Assembly (NCBI GenBank): GCA_002720855.1
Contig: PBIN01000002.1
Coordinates: 267,930-331,929 of the forward strand
DNA length: 64,000 bases
Direction: 5' to 3'
Source of the DNA: Rhodospirillaceae bacterium
GTDB lineage: Bacteria; Pseudomonadota; Alphaproteobacteria; MPNO01; UBA2964
In this document: positions 1 to 8,620 of the stretch, in pieces
How the letters are laid out: each line of letters starts with the position of its first letter
Numbering within the stretch: the first letter of the stretch is position 1
Translations under genes and position numbers: made by a program
Notes under the pieces: model-generated
Databases searched by the model: none
Told to the model about the DNA's origin: nothing
The model's input: the letters and a program-made list of their open reading frames with translations, nothing else

Positions 1-1104
1 GCCGTCATCGATTACGCGTTTCATTTAATAGTTTCCGATCCGACAGATCAGGTTCTCGGACAGGAACTCCCGGCTCTAATCAAAGACGGCTATACCAGCT
101 TCAAAATCTATCTGACGTATGATGCGCTGATGCTGACCGACCGGCAGTTTCTGGACGTTTTAGCGGTAGCGCGCAGCGAAGGTGCCATGGTTATGGTGCA
201 CGCTGAGAATAATGACATGATCGCTTGGATGGCCGAGCGATTACTCCGGGCCGGTTTACGGGAGCCAAAATTTCATGCCGTCGCGCGCCCCATGCTGGTA
301 GAGCGTGAAGCGACACATCGCAGTATCGCATTGGCTGAGCTGGTTGATGTTCCAATCCTTATTGTTCATGTGTCAGGTGGTGAGGCGATCGAACAAATTC
401 GCTGGGCACAGGAACGCGGTTTAAACGTCTATGGGGAGACATGTCCACAATATCTATTTCTGACAGAAGATGATCTGGATAAACCGGGGCTGGAAGGTGC
501 CAAGCATATGTGTAGCCCGCCGCCTCGTGATAAAGCCAATCAGGAAGTCGTCTGGAAAGCGCTTGAGGACGGTTTGTTTGAAGTGTTTTCTTCAGACCAT
601 GCGCCCTACCGGTTCGATGACCCCGAAGGGAAGTTCAAAGCGGGCCGTGATGCCCATTTCAAACAGATTGCAAACGGCGTTCCCGGTTTGGAAGTTCGTT
701 TGCCGCTTTTATTTTCTGAGGGTGTTGGCAAAGGACGAATTTCTTTGCAGGAGTTCGTCGCCTTAACCGCGACAAATGCCGCGCGTCTTTATGGCCTTCA
801 TCCCCGTAAAGGAGACGTTGCGATAGGCAGCGATGCAGACATTACGATTTGGGACCCCGACAAGCAGGTAACGATTAGGCAATCGATCCTGCATGATGCG
901 ATGGATTACACGCCGTATGATGGTATGGAAGTAACTGGATGGCCGGTTACGACTTTTTCACGTGGCAATATCGTATGGGATAACAATGAATTTCTCGGTA
1001 AAGCCGGGCAGGGAGATTTTCTGCCCTGCGATACGCCGCCCGCGCTTTCGGCAAAGCGTCAACCTGTAACAGCTTTCGATCCGGTGACGGGTGAGCTGAG
1101 TTAG
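1..1104 (+). CDS. Dihydropyrimidinase/hydantoinase-type amidohydrolase, 5' truncated by window
   Basis: Cyclic-amide (dihydropyrimidine or hydantoin) ring-opening hydrolase of the dinuclear-metal amidohydrolase superfamily. The frame is open from base 1, so the N-terminus with the HxH motif lies outside; 367 residues are visible and roughly 100 are missing compared with the family. SFKIYL near visible residue 35 carries the lysine that is carbamylated in this family. Later metal-ligand regions are MVHAENN, LIVHVSGG and the aspartate in SSDHAPY. The C-terminus has the usual composite beta-domain (GSDADITIWDP). It converges on the SDR gene on the other strand, and the two stop codons share four bases. 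The exact substrate is not determined. Confidence 0.85.
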   Translation, partial: AVIDYAFHLIVSDPTDQVLGQELPALIKDGYTSFKIYLTYDALMLTDRQFLDVLAVARSEGAMVMVHAENNDMIAWMAERLLRAGLREPKFHAVARPMLVEREATHRSIALAELVDVPILIVHVSGGEAIEQIRWAQERGLNVYGETCPQYLFLTEDDLDKPGLEGAKHMCSPPPRDKANQEVVWKALEDGLFEVFSSDHAPYRFDDPEGKFKAGRDAHFKQIANGVPGLEVRLPLLFSEGVGKGRISLQEFVALTATNAARLYGLHPRKGDVAIGSDADITIWDPDKQVTIRQSILHDAMDYTPYDGMEVTGWPVTTFSRGNIVWDNNEFLGKAGQGDFLPCDTPPALSAKRQPVTAFDPVTGELS

Positions 1105-1889
1105 ATACTCCGAATATAGCCGCCATCGACACGGATTGTGCCGCCCGTTACATAACCTGCACAGTCACTCACGAGAAAAGCAGCAACTTTGGCAAATTCG
1201 TCAACGGTACCGTATCGTCCCGCCGGTATCGTTGCATGAGAAGCTTTAACGACGTCCTCTACGGGTATGCCCTGGGCCTTGGAAGCATTTGCATCAATTT
1301 GGTCAACCCGGTCCGTATGAATGCGGCCGGGCATAATTGCATTTACGGTGACGCCATCTTTGGCGATTTCAGTCGATAAGGTTTTGGCCCAACCGATGAG
1401 AGAGGCCCGCAAAGTGTTGGAAATTCCGAGATTGGGTATCGGCTGCGCAGCGCCCGAACTTGAAATAATCAGGATACGGCCCCAACCCCGCTCTCTCATG
1501 CCGGGTAAAAACGCGTTGGCGATTTCGATCTGACTCAGAACGACAGGACGGAATTGTTGTTCAATAACTTCTGGGTTGGCCGCAGCAATTGCCCCGGGAG
1601 GAGGGCCGCCACCGTTATTAACGACAATATCGATACCGCCAAATTCCTCAGTCACTGATGTAATGAGGTCAGCGACAGAGGATGCCTCCGTCAAATCCAG
1701 GCGGTAGCCCTTGGCTTTAATGCTGGTCCGGTTTGCGAGTTCTTCTGCCTGGGTCTGCATTGCCGCACCGTCACGTCCGCAAAGCGCGACATTTGCCCCC
1801 TCTGCTGCGAGCTGCTCAGCAATCCCCTGACCAAGACCTCTTGAGCCACCCAGAATAAGAGCGCGTTTGTCGGTTAGGCCTAAATCCAT
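1101..1889 (-). CDS. SDR-family protein lacking the canonical YxxxK
   Basis: Short-chain dehydrogenase/reductase fold of 262 residues. The N-terminal cofactor motif is clear (GGSRGLGQG) and NNGGG stands at the usual NNAG position. The serine strand is present (LIISSSGA), but where the catalytic YxxxK should be the protein reads SNTLR. A subgroup of beta-ketoacyl-ACP-reductase-like SDRs is known with such an altered tetrad, so reductase activity cannot be assumed. It is the last gene of a minus-strand group (NIPSNAP, TPP enzyme, TauD-like, SDR), 33 bases after the dioxygenase gene, and probably works in the same pathway. Confidence 0.85.
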   Translation of the reverse strand: MDLGLTDKRALILGGSRGLGQGIAEQLAAEGANVALCGRDGAAMQTQAEELANRTSIKAKGYRLDLTEASSVADLITSVTEEFGGIDIVVNNGGGPPPGAIAAANPEVIEQQFRPVVLSQIEIANAFLPGMRERGWGRILIISSSGAAQPIPNLGISNTLRASLIGWAKTLSTEIAKDGVTVNAIMPGRIHTDRVDQIDANASKAQGIPVEDVVKASHATIPAGRYGTVDEFAKVAAFLVSDCAGYVTGGTIRVDGGYIRSI

Positions 1890-1922
1890 TCTTATAATCC
1901 TTTGTTAGAACACTCGGAGATT

Positions 1923-2891
1923 TCAGATTTCGTGTTGCCGTTTCTGCCGGGACTTTGAGCTGAATGCCATAACCGGCGGACAAAGGTATCTTTGCACCAT
2001 CCCTGGCTCCACGGCTTCACTTGCGGCAATCGGCGCTGTCCCTTTAACAGTGATGCGTTCCATGAGCCGGCGTTTTGGGTAGTAATCATGCAACGCTGAA
2101 TGCTGGACCAGCCGATTGTCCCAGAAGACCAGCATGTTGGATTCCCATTTATGCCGGTAATGATATTCGTGGATGTATGTTTTTCGAAAAAGAAGGTCCA
2201 GAATGGTTCGGCTCTCTTCCTCTTCCATGTGTTTGATATACATGGTGAATTGCGGATTCACGAAAAGAACCTTCCGGCCCGTCACAGGGTGAACGCTGAC
2301 GATCGGATGGGTGGTTTTCGGATACATATCCTCAAACTTACGCAGTCTCTTTCGGCCTTCTTCGGTGTCCGGAAACAGCGTCTTGAATGGCTTGAAGTCA
2401 TGAACCGCTTCCAGACCGGATAGGAACTGCTGTAATTTATCGGACAACCCTTCGTAAACTGCCGCCATATTGCAGAAGGCGGTATCTCCCCCAACATCGG
2501 GAAGAATTTTGGAACAAAGTGCCGTTCCCATCGGGGGCACTGGCCGAAAAGTTTCATCGGTATGCCAAATGTCGGTTGGCGGCGGTGGGTTTCCTTCCTT
2601 TTGATCGTAAATAATCAGCTCCGGATTATCTTCCGTGCTGCTCGAAAAAGGATGCACGGTTAGTTCACCAAAAGCGCGTCCAAAATTCTTGAGATCCTCA
2701 CCATCCATAACCTGGTCGGGAAAAACCAAAACACCGTGCTCTGCGTGCAGTCGAAGAATTTCATCGCGCGTGGCCTCATCAAGCGGCTTAGTCAAATCAA
2801 TACCAGTGACTTCAGCACCAACTAATACGCCAACTTTTCTGACGGACAGAATTGAACTCAGATTTTCCAACCCAACAGCTGCATCATCCAT
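1923..2891 (-). CDS. TauD/TfdA-family 2-oxoglutarate dioxygenase
   Basis: Fe(II)/2-oxoglutarate-dependent oxygenase of the taurine/2,4-D dioxygenase family, 322 residues. The iron-binding HxD is at about residues 110-112 (WHTDE), the distal histidine about residue 264 (QHSAL), and the 2-oxoglutarate-binding arginine lies in the following MERITVKG segment. This family uses oxygen to hydroxylate substrates next to sulfonate, ether or carboxylate groups, often leading to bond cleavage. It starts 11 bases after the TPP-enzyme gene and is probably cotranscribed with it. The pairing suggests that an oxygenase product is handled by a TPP-dependent C-C bond enzyme, but the substrate is unknown. Confidence 0.88.
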   Translation of the reverse strand: MDDAAVGLENLSSILSVRKVGVLVGAEVTGIDLTKPLDEATRDEILRLHAEHGVLVFPDQVMDGEDLKNFGRAFGELTVHPFSSSTEDNPELIIYDQKEGNPPPPTDIWHTDETFRPVPPMGTALCSKILPDVGGDTAFCNMAAVYEGLSDKLQQFLSGLEAVHDFKPFKTLFPDTEEGRKRLRKFEDMYPKTTHPIVSVHPVTGRKVLFVNPQFTMYIKHMEEEESRTILDLLFRKTYIHEYHYRHKWESNMLVFWDNRLVQHSALHDYYPKRRLMERITVKGTAPIAASEAVEPGMVQRYLCPPVMAFSSKSRQKRQHEI

Positions 2892-2902
2892 GACAACCTC
2901 CC

Positions 2903-4591
2903 TTAGGTCTTCTGCGCGGTAAGTCCGGCTTCCCGGAGTCCGGAAAGTGTTGCGCGAGGAGATATCTGATCCTGTTCGATACGAACCTCAATCATTGCGG
3001 GTTCGCCAGATTCTAACGCTCTTTCAAAGGCTGGCGCAAACTCTTCAGTCCGTTCAACAATTTCGCCCGTTAACCCATAAGCCTTTCCCAACGCTGCGAA
3101 ATCAGGATTCACCAAATCCGTGCCACTAACCCGACCCGGATAGAATTTTTCCTGATGCATCCGGATTGTGCCATAGGTGCCGTTATTAACCACGATAAAG
3201 ACAATGCTGAGATTGTACTGGCGCGCCGTCGCTATTTCCTGCCCACACATCAGAAAATCACCATCACCGCTAAAGGAAACAACGATGCGATCCGGATGAA
3301 CGGTTTTGGCCGCAACGGCGGAAGGGACGCCGTATCCCATTGAACCACTCTGTGGTGCCAGTTCGGTAGGGTAGCTGCGATACGGATAGAAGCGATGAAC
3401 CCAATTGGAAAAATTTCCGGCACCATTCGCGACGATGGCATTTTCGGGCAGTCTGTTACCGAGCCATTCAATGATCGCCCCTAAATCCACGTCACCCTTC
3501 ATATCTGGAATCGTAATGTTGTCGTCCTGATCCGCGCGTGCTGCCTTGGTCCAATCCGACCACGGGATGTTTTTGGGTGCTTCAAGTTCCTTGGCTGCTG
3601 CCGCAAAGTTTATCATCCCGGCGTGTATTGCGAGTTCAGGTTCGTAAACCCGCGCAAGTTCATCCAGTCCCGCGGCGACATGAACAAGGTTCTGGCTGGG
3701 GCAGGGGATAGAGAAGCGTTCATATCCGTCGGTAATGATTTCAGTCATTTGTGCGCCAACGACTATGAGCAGGTCCGAGTCCTGTAACCGTTTTGCCAAT
3801 GGAGGATTTATCCCGAGTCCGACATCTCCGGCATAGTTGGGGTGACGGTTGTCGATCAAATCCTGACGCCGAAATGCTGCGCCAACGGGTAAATCAAAAT
3901 TCTCAGCGAACTTCGTAAAATCGTCGCAGGCTTCCTGCGTCCAACCGCTGCCGCCAAGAATAACAAACGGCTTTTGGGCGTGCCCAAGCATATTGCGTAA
4001 GTTCGCCATTTGCTCGGCTGATGGCGCGGGGTTAATCGGCGTATAGCGCTTAGCATCGTTTACCGACGCCTTTTCTTTTTGCATGTCTTCCGGCAATGCG
4101 ATGACAACAGGCCCGGGTCGTCCTGACGTTGCCACATGGAATGCGCGGCTCATTACTTCTGGTATGCGGTTAGGGTCATCGACTTGCGTAACCCATTTTG
4201 ATAACGGCGCATACATTTCCCGAAAATTGACTTCCTGAAACGCTTCGCGGTCCATCATCGCCCTGCCAACCTGACCAACCAGCAAAATGACAGGCGATGA
4301 ATCCTGATGCGCAGTGTGTATTCCGAGGCTGGCATTGGTCGCACCCGGACCGCGGGTGACAAAACAGATACCTGGTTTGCCGGTCAACTTGCCATAGGCT
4401 TCTGCCATATAGGCAGCGCCGCCTTCCTGGCGGCAAATTACGAGTTTAATTTCGTTTTGTACGTCATATAGAGCGTCAAGCGTTGCAAGATAACTTTCAC
4501 CGGGTACGCAGAATATTGTGTCGGCGCCATGTATGCGCAGCTGATCAACAAGAATCTGGCCGCCGGTACGAAGATTTGGATTGTCTGACAT
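2903..4591 (-). CDS. Thiamine-pyrophosphate-dependent enzyme, acetolactate-synthase/benzoylformate-decarboxylase-like
   Basis: Large single-chain TPP enzyme of 562 residues with three domains. The N-terminal PYR domain has the activating glutamate at about residue 56 (CRQEGG). The middle domain has a Rossmann-like core (VILGGSG). The C-terminal PP domain carries GDG followed by NNGTYG for Mg-TPP binding. The open frame extends 37 codons upstream, but those codons overlap the NIPSNAP gene and match no family N-terminus, so the start at MSDNPNL is chosen. It could be a 2-oxo acid decarboxylase, an oxalyl-CoA-decarboxylase-like enzyme or an acetolactate-synthase-like carboligase. No regulatory or FAD-specific feature decides between these. 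Confidence 0.88.
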   Translation of the reverse strand: MSDNPNLRTGGQILVDQLRIHGADTIFCVPGESYLATLDALYDVQNEIKLVICRQEGGAAYMAEAYGKLTGKPGICFVTRGPGATNASLGIHTAHQDSSPVILLVGQVGRAMMDREAFQEVNFREMYAPLSKWVTQVDDPNRIPEVMSRAFHVATSGRPGPVVIALPEDMQKEKASVNDAKRYTPINPAPSAEQMANLRNMLGHAQKPFVILGGSGWTQEACDDFTKFAENFDLPVGAAFRRQDLIDNRHPNYAGDVGLGINPPLAKRLQDSDLLIVVGAQMTEIITDGYERFSIPCPSQNLVHVAAGLDELARVYEPELAIHAGMINFAAAAKELEAPKNIPWSDWTKAARADQDDNITIPDMKGDVDLGAIIEWLGNRLPENAIVANGAGNFSNWVHRFYPYRSYPTELAPQSGSMGYGVPSAVAAKTVHPDRIVVSFSGDGDFLMCGQEIATARQYNLSIVFIVVNNGTYGTIRMHQEKFYPGRVSGTDLVNPDFAALGKAYGLTGEIVERTEEFAPAFERALESGEPAMIEVRIEQDQISPRATLSGLREAGLTAQKT

Positions 4592-4611
4592 TGATTTGGA
4601 ACTCAGAAAGC

Positions 4612-4926
4612 TTAGGCGCCAGGAGACCAGGGCGCAGGTAGAAGTGTTTTGTTCTCCTGACGGAGGATTAACGGCAGTATTTTCGGCAGGAAATTCTGCC
4701 ATTCGCCGCTTTTTGCAAGATCAGCGCGCCGTCGGTCACGTTCCGCATAGGAGTCGTAACCCCACATATGGATGATCTGATTTTGCGGGCCAAAATCGGT
4801 GTAATACCAGCCAACAAGATTTCCGAGAATTGGCTGCTGTATTGCGAGCCCTTCGGCCTGGTAATTTTCCATATAAATCGGCACTTTACCGGGGTGAAGG
4901 GTGTAAATTCTTTCTTCAACGATCAT
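4612..4926 (-). CDS. NIPSNAP-family dimeric alpha/beta-barrel protein
   Basis: Small (104 aa) protein with the NIPSNAP pattern: VEERIYTLHPGK at the N-terminus, a central HMWGYDS and QEN near the C-terminus. The family adopts the ferredoxin-like dimeric barrel; biochemical roles in bacteria are mostly unassigned, and members sit in catabolic operons. It is the first gene of the minus-strand cluster, 20 bases before the TPP enzyme. A second copy, about 50% identical by eye (52 of 104 positions), lies at 11044-11358 beside another SDR gene, so NIPSNAP and SDR genes recur together in this window. Confidence 0.85.
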   Translation of the reverse strand: MIVEERIYTLHPGKVPIYMENYQAEGLAIQQPILGNLVGWYYTDFGPQNQIIHMWGYDSYAERDRRRADLAKSGEWQNFLPKILPLILRQENKTLLPAPWSPGA

Positions 4927-5071
4927 TTAATCTGACTCTCACTCTCGTGGTTTTTTACATCACATCACAGCGAATGTGCTCCGGCAACAGCGGTAAACTG
5001 CTATCGTTGATCCGTCACCGCATTTCGGTATGATCCAGACCGGCGCGACCTTTTGTAAATTAAAGAAAATT

Positions 5072-6580
5072 ATGAAAAATCATACTGTTAGGACCTATTC
5101 CTCAAAAGAAGAATTGGACCGCGAAGAAGAGTTGGCATGGAAACTCGCTTGCCTCGCTTCCGATCCTGTTCCGATTGATGAAGATGTATCGGATATGGTG
5201 ATCAACCGGATCATCGATAATGCCTCAGTGGCAATGGCTGCAATCAATAGAGCACCTCCGTCAGCGGCCCGTGCTCAGGCAATCGCCCACCCTCGGAAAA
5301 ATGGTGCTGCGGTGTTTGGTGTTTCCAACGATCAGAAATTTGATGCTGAATGGGCGGCCTGGGCAAATGGCACTGCGGTTCGCGAACTGGATTATCATGA
5401 TACCTTTCTGGCAGCCGATTACGCGCATCCTGGTGACAATATTCCTCCGCTGCTGGCAGTGGCGCAGCAGCTCGGTAGAAATGGTCAGGATCTTCTCAAC
5501 GGGCTTGTCACCGGTTACGAAATTCAGATCGATCTCGTGCGATCAATTTGTTTGCACGAGCATAAAATCGATCATGTTGCTCATCTCGGCCCCTCAGCCG
5601 CCGCCGGAATTGGGACGATGCTCGGTCTGTCGACAGAGACAATCTACCAATCGATCCAGCAAGCTTTGCATGTGACGACGGCGACCAGGCAGTCTCGAAA
5701 AGGGCAGATATCCAGTTGGAAAGCGTTCGCCCCATCGCATGCCGGTAAACTGGCTATTGAAGCGGTCGACCGGTGTATGCGCGGTGAAGGAGCGCCGTCG
5801 CCGATTTATGAGGGAGAGGACGGCGTAATTGCCTGGATGCTATCCGGTCCGGACGCTTCTTATTCGGTACCATTGCCGGAAAAAGGCGAGGCCAAACGCG
5901 CTATTCTGGACTCATTTACCAAAGAGCATTCGGCGGAATACCAAAGTCAGGCGTTAATAGATTTGGCGTTTCGGATGAAAGAAAAGATTGACGATTTCGA
6001 AGCGATTGAACGAGTTGTAATCCATACTAGTCATCATACGCATTATGTCATCGGGACGGGCGCAGGTGATCCTCAAAAAATGGATCCCACAGCAAGCCGT
6101 GAAACTCTGGATCATTCGATTATGTATATATTTGCTGTCGCTCTGCAGGATGGCGAATGGCACCACATCCGCTCCTATCATCCGGATCGAGCTGGCCGGG
6201 AAGATACCGTCCGGTTATGGCACAAGATCGAGACGGCAGAAGATGCGGAATGGACGGCCCGCTATCACGAAAAGGACCCTGATAAATTGGCTTTTGGCGG
6301 CCGGGTAGAAATTACTATGAAAGATGGTTCGGTAATCTCAGATGAATTAGCGGTTGCGAATGCCCATACGAATGGCGCACGACCATTTGCTCGCGAAAAC
6401 TATATCCACAAGTTCCGGATTTTGACGGAAGGACTTGTTTCGTCGTCAGAGCAGGATCGGTTTTTAGACCTCGTTCAGCGTCTGCCAGAGCTGGGTCCTG
6501 AAGACGTTGGACAAATCAATGTTGTTCTCGATGAAGTTGCGCTTGAGAACGGAACCCGCGACCAAAGAGGAATTTTCTGA
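5072..6580 (+). CDS. prpD: MmgE/PrpD-family 2-methylcitrate dehydratase
   Basis: Probable 2-methylcitrate dehydratase (methylcitrate to 2-methylaconitate) of the methylcitrate cycle that consumes propionyl-CoA, 502 residues. Family features include [11 protein letters not shown], the [13 protein letters not shown] segment and a C-terminal stretch with [12 protein letters not shown]. An upstream ATG at 5030 would add 14 unsupported residues; the start at MKNHTVR fits the family better. It overlaps prpB by one base (TGATG), so the two are translationally coupled, and prpC follows. Other MmgE/PrpD proteins act on different tricarboxylates, but the prpB and prpC neighbours make the methylcitrate role likely. 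Confidence 0.87.
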   Translation: MKNHTVRTYSSKEELDREEELAWKLACLASDPVPIDEDVSDMVINRIIDNASVAMAAINRAPPSAARAQAIAHPRKNGAAVFGVSNDQKFDAEWAAWANGTAVRELDYHDTFLAADYAHPGDNIPPLLAVAQQLGRNGQDLLNGLVTGYEIQIDLVRSICLHEHKIDHVAHLGPSAAAGIGTMLGLSTETIYQSIQQALHVTTATRQSRKGQISSWKAFAPSHAGKLAIEAVDRCMRGEGAPSPIYEGEDGVIAWMLSGPDASYSVPLPEKGEAKRAILDSFTKEHSAEYQSQALIDLAFRMKEKIDDFEAIERVVIHTSHHTHYVIGTGAGDPQKMDPTASRETLDHSIMYIFAVALQDGEWHHIRSYHPDRAGREDTVRLWHKIETAEDAEWTARYHEKDPDKLAFGGRVEITMKDGSVISDELAVANAHTNGARPFARENYIHKFRILTEGLVSSSEQDRFLDLVQRLPELGPEDVGQINVVLDEVALENGTRDQRGIF

Positions 6581-7479
6581 TGCTATTTCCGACTAAATCG
6601 GCTGCCGAAAAGCGAGCAGACTTCCGGACAGGGCTAAATTCGGGAAAAATCCAACGCTTTCCTGGGGCGCATGCTCCTTTGGTTTCTATGGAAATCGAGC
6701 GGCAGGGGTTTGATGGCATTTACATTTCCGGCGCGGCACTCTCAGCTGATCTTGGCCTGCCGGATATTGGTCTCACAACACTTTCGGAAGTAACGCAAAG
6801 GGGGCGCCAGATAGCCCGGGTCACGTCGCTTCCGGCGATCATAGATATTGATACTGGCTTTGGCGAACCCATGAGTGCTGCACGTACCATTCAGGAGCTG
6901 GAAGAGCTTGGAATTGCCGGTTGTCATCTTGAAGATCAGGAAAACCCCAAACGATGTGGGCATCTCGATAATAAATCGTTGATCGGTATCGATGATATGG
7001 CGCGTAAAATTATGGCGGCGGCAGATGCAAAAACCGATCCCAATTTCGTTCTCTTTGCGCGTACAGATTCTCGGGCATCGGAAGGGATGGATGCCGCGAT
7101 TGACCGGGCGAAAGCCTATGTGGACGCGGGCGCCGACGCGCTTTTCCCCGAAGCAATGGAAGATGAGAAAGAATTCGAGATATTTCGTAAAGCCGTCGAC
7201 GTGCCCATGATGGCAAATATGACGGAGTTTGGTAAATCGCCGCTGCTCTCAGCGCAGCAATTGGAGAATCTTGGTTACAATCTGGTGATATATCCGGTTA
7301 CGACCATGCGTTTGGCGATGGGTGCCATCCGCGATGGTTTGAAAGAAGTCGCTGAAACGGGAACCCAGTCAGGTCTCGTCGACAAAATGCACAGCCGGAA
7401 AGAACTCTACGATTTGATCCGGTACCAGGATTACAACAACTACGATCAGTCAGTATACAACTTCAAAGTCAGGGAATAA
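6580..7479 (+). CDS. prpB: 2-methylisocitrate lyase
   Basis: Cleaves 2-methylisocitrate to pyruvate and succinate in the methylcitrate cycle; member of the isocitrate lyase/PEP mutase superfamily, 299 residues. The catalytic loop NPKRCGH is at about residues 124-130, which is the PrpB form. IDIDTGFGE provides Mg ligands, and FARTDSRASEG follows. The start ATG overlaps the prpD stop codon. The gene is 10 bases upstream of the citrate synthase homologue, so prpD-prpB-prpC form one transcription unit. No prpR-type activator gene is seen beside it. Confidence 0.93.
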   Translation: MLFPTKSAAEKRADFRTGLNSGKIQRFPGAHAPLVSMEIERQGFDGIYISGAALSADLGLPDIGLTTLSEVTQRGRQIARVTSLPAIIDIDTGFGEPMSAARTIQELEELGIAGCHLEDQENPKRCGHLDNKSLIGIDDMARKIMAAADAKTDPNFVLFARTDSRASEGMDAAIDRAKAYVDAGADALFPEAMEDEKEFEIFRKAVDVPMMANMTEFGKSPLLSAQQLENLGYNLVIYPVTTMRLAMGAIRDGLKEVAETGTQSGLVDKMHSRKELYDLIRYQDYNNYDQSVYNFKVRE

Positions 7480-7489
7480 GGGGTACGGG

Positions 7490-8620
7490 ATGGCCAAGGC
7501 ACCAAAGATTTTCAAGGGTTTAGACGGCGTAACGGTCGATGAAACGGCAATATCCAAGGTAATGCCGGAGACAAATTCACTGACCTATCGCGGCTACGCA
7601 GTGCAGGATTTGTGCAAACATTGCTGTTTCGAGGAAGTTGCCTACTTGTTGTGGCATGGTCAATTGCCGACCCGCTCGCAACTGCGTGCCTTTAGAAAGG
7701 ATGAGCGAAGCCGCAGAAATATTTCGCGCGATCATTTGGCAGTTATTCAAAAGTTTCCCAAACGCGCGCATCCGATGGACACAATCCGTACCGCCGTAAG
7801 CTATCTGGGGACGACCGAGGTTGCCTGGGGAGGTGAGCCTGCGGACGCAGATATGAACCGGTCGATGAATTTGCTGGCTAAAATTCCTACGATGGTTGCC
7901 GCTGATTATCGTTACCGCCAGGGAAAAAGACGAATTCCTCCCAAAGACAATCTTTCATTTTCGGAGAACTTTCTTCACATGTGTTTCGGCGAGGTGCCGC
8001 CAAAACAGGTCGTGAAGGCATTCGATATATCTTTAATTCTTTATGCAGAGCACAGTTTTAACGCTTCGACTTTTGCTACGCGCGTTGTCACCTCGACAAT
8101 GTCAGATATTTACAGTGCCGTCACAGCAGGGATAGGCGCCCTAAAGGGTCCGCTTCATGGTGGAGCCAATGAGGCGGTAATGCATATGCTATTGGAAATT
8201 GGCCGCGCCGACAAAGCAGAAGCATGGCTTCGCGATGCGTTTGCGAACAAACGCGTTGTCATGGGTTTTGGGCATCGGGTTTACAAATGGGGCGATAGCC
8301 GTGTGCCCACAATGCGGGCGTGTTTGGAGGACCTCGCGCGATGGAAGAATGATCGTCAGTGGATTGAAATCGAGGACGTTCTCGAAGACATCATGGTCAA
8401 AGAGAAGAAGATCCATCCCAATCTCGATTATCCGGCGGGCCCTGCTTATTACATGATGGGTTTCGATATCGATATGTATACGCCGATCTTCGTCATGAGC
8501 CGGATCACCGGCTGGACGGCGCATTATATGGAGCAAAATGCGGCAAACAGATTGATCCGGCCGCTATCCGCTTATACCGGAGTAAAACAAAGACGGGTAA
8601 AGCCTATTGCCAAGCGGTGA
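7490..8620 (+). CDS. prpC: 2-methylcitrate synthase (citrate synthase family)
   Basis: Condenses propionyl-CoA with oxaloacetate. At 376 residues it has the short citrate synthase length typical of 2-methylcitrate synthases. Catalytic regions are visible: histidine in GPLHGGANE, histidine in GHRVYK, and the aspartate in NLDYPAG. The C-terminus ends SAYTGVKQRRVKP, a familiar end for this family. Context (prpD and prpB immediately upstream) supports methylcitrate rather than citrate synthesis. The last 14 bases overlap the TTG start of the following hydrolase gene. Confidence 0.93.
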   Translation: MAKAPKIFKGLDGVTVDETAISKVMPETNSLTYRGYAVQDLCKHCCFEEVAYLLWHGQLPTRSQLRAFRKDERSRRNISRDHLAVIQKFPKRAHPMDTIRTAVSYLGTTEVAWGGEPADADMNRSMNLLAKIPTMVAADYRYRQGKRRIPPKDNLSFSENFLHMCFGEVPPKQVVKAFDISLILYAEHSFNASTFATRVVTSTMSDIYSAVTAGIGALKGPLHGGANEAVMHMLLEIGRADKAEAWLRDAFANKRVVMGFGHRVYKWGDSRVPTMRACLEDLARWKNDRQWIEIEDVLEDIMVKEKKIHPNLDYPAGPAYYMMGFDIDMYTPIFVMSRITGWTAHYMEQNAANRLIRPLSAYTGVKQRRVKPIAKR

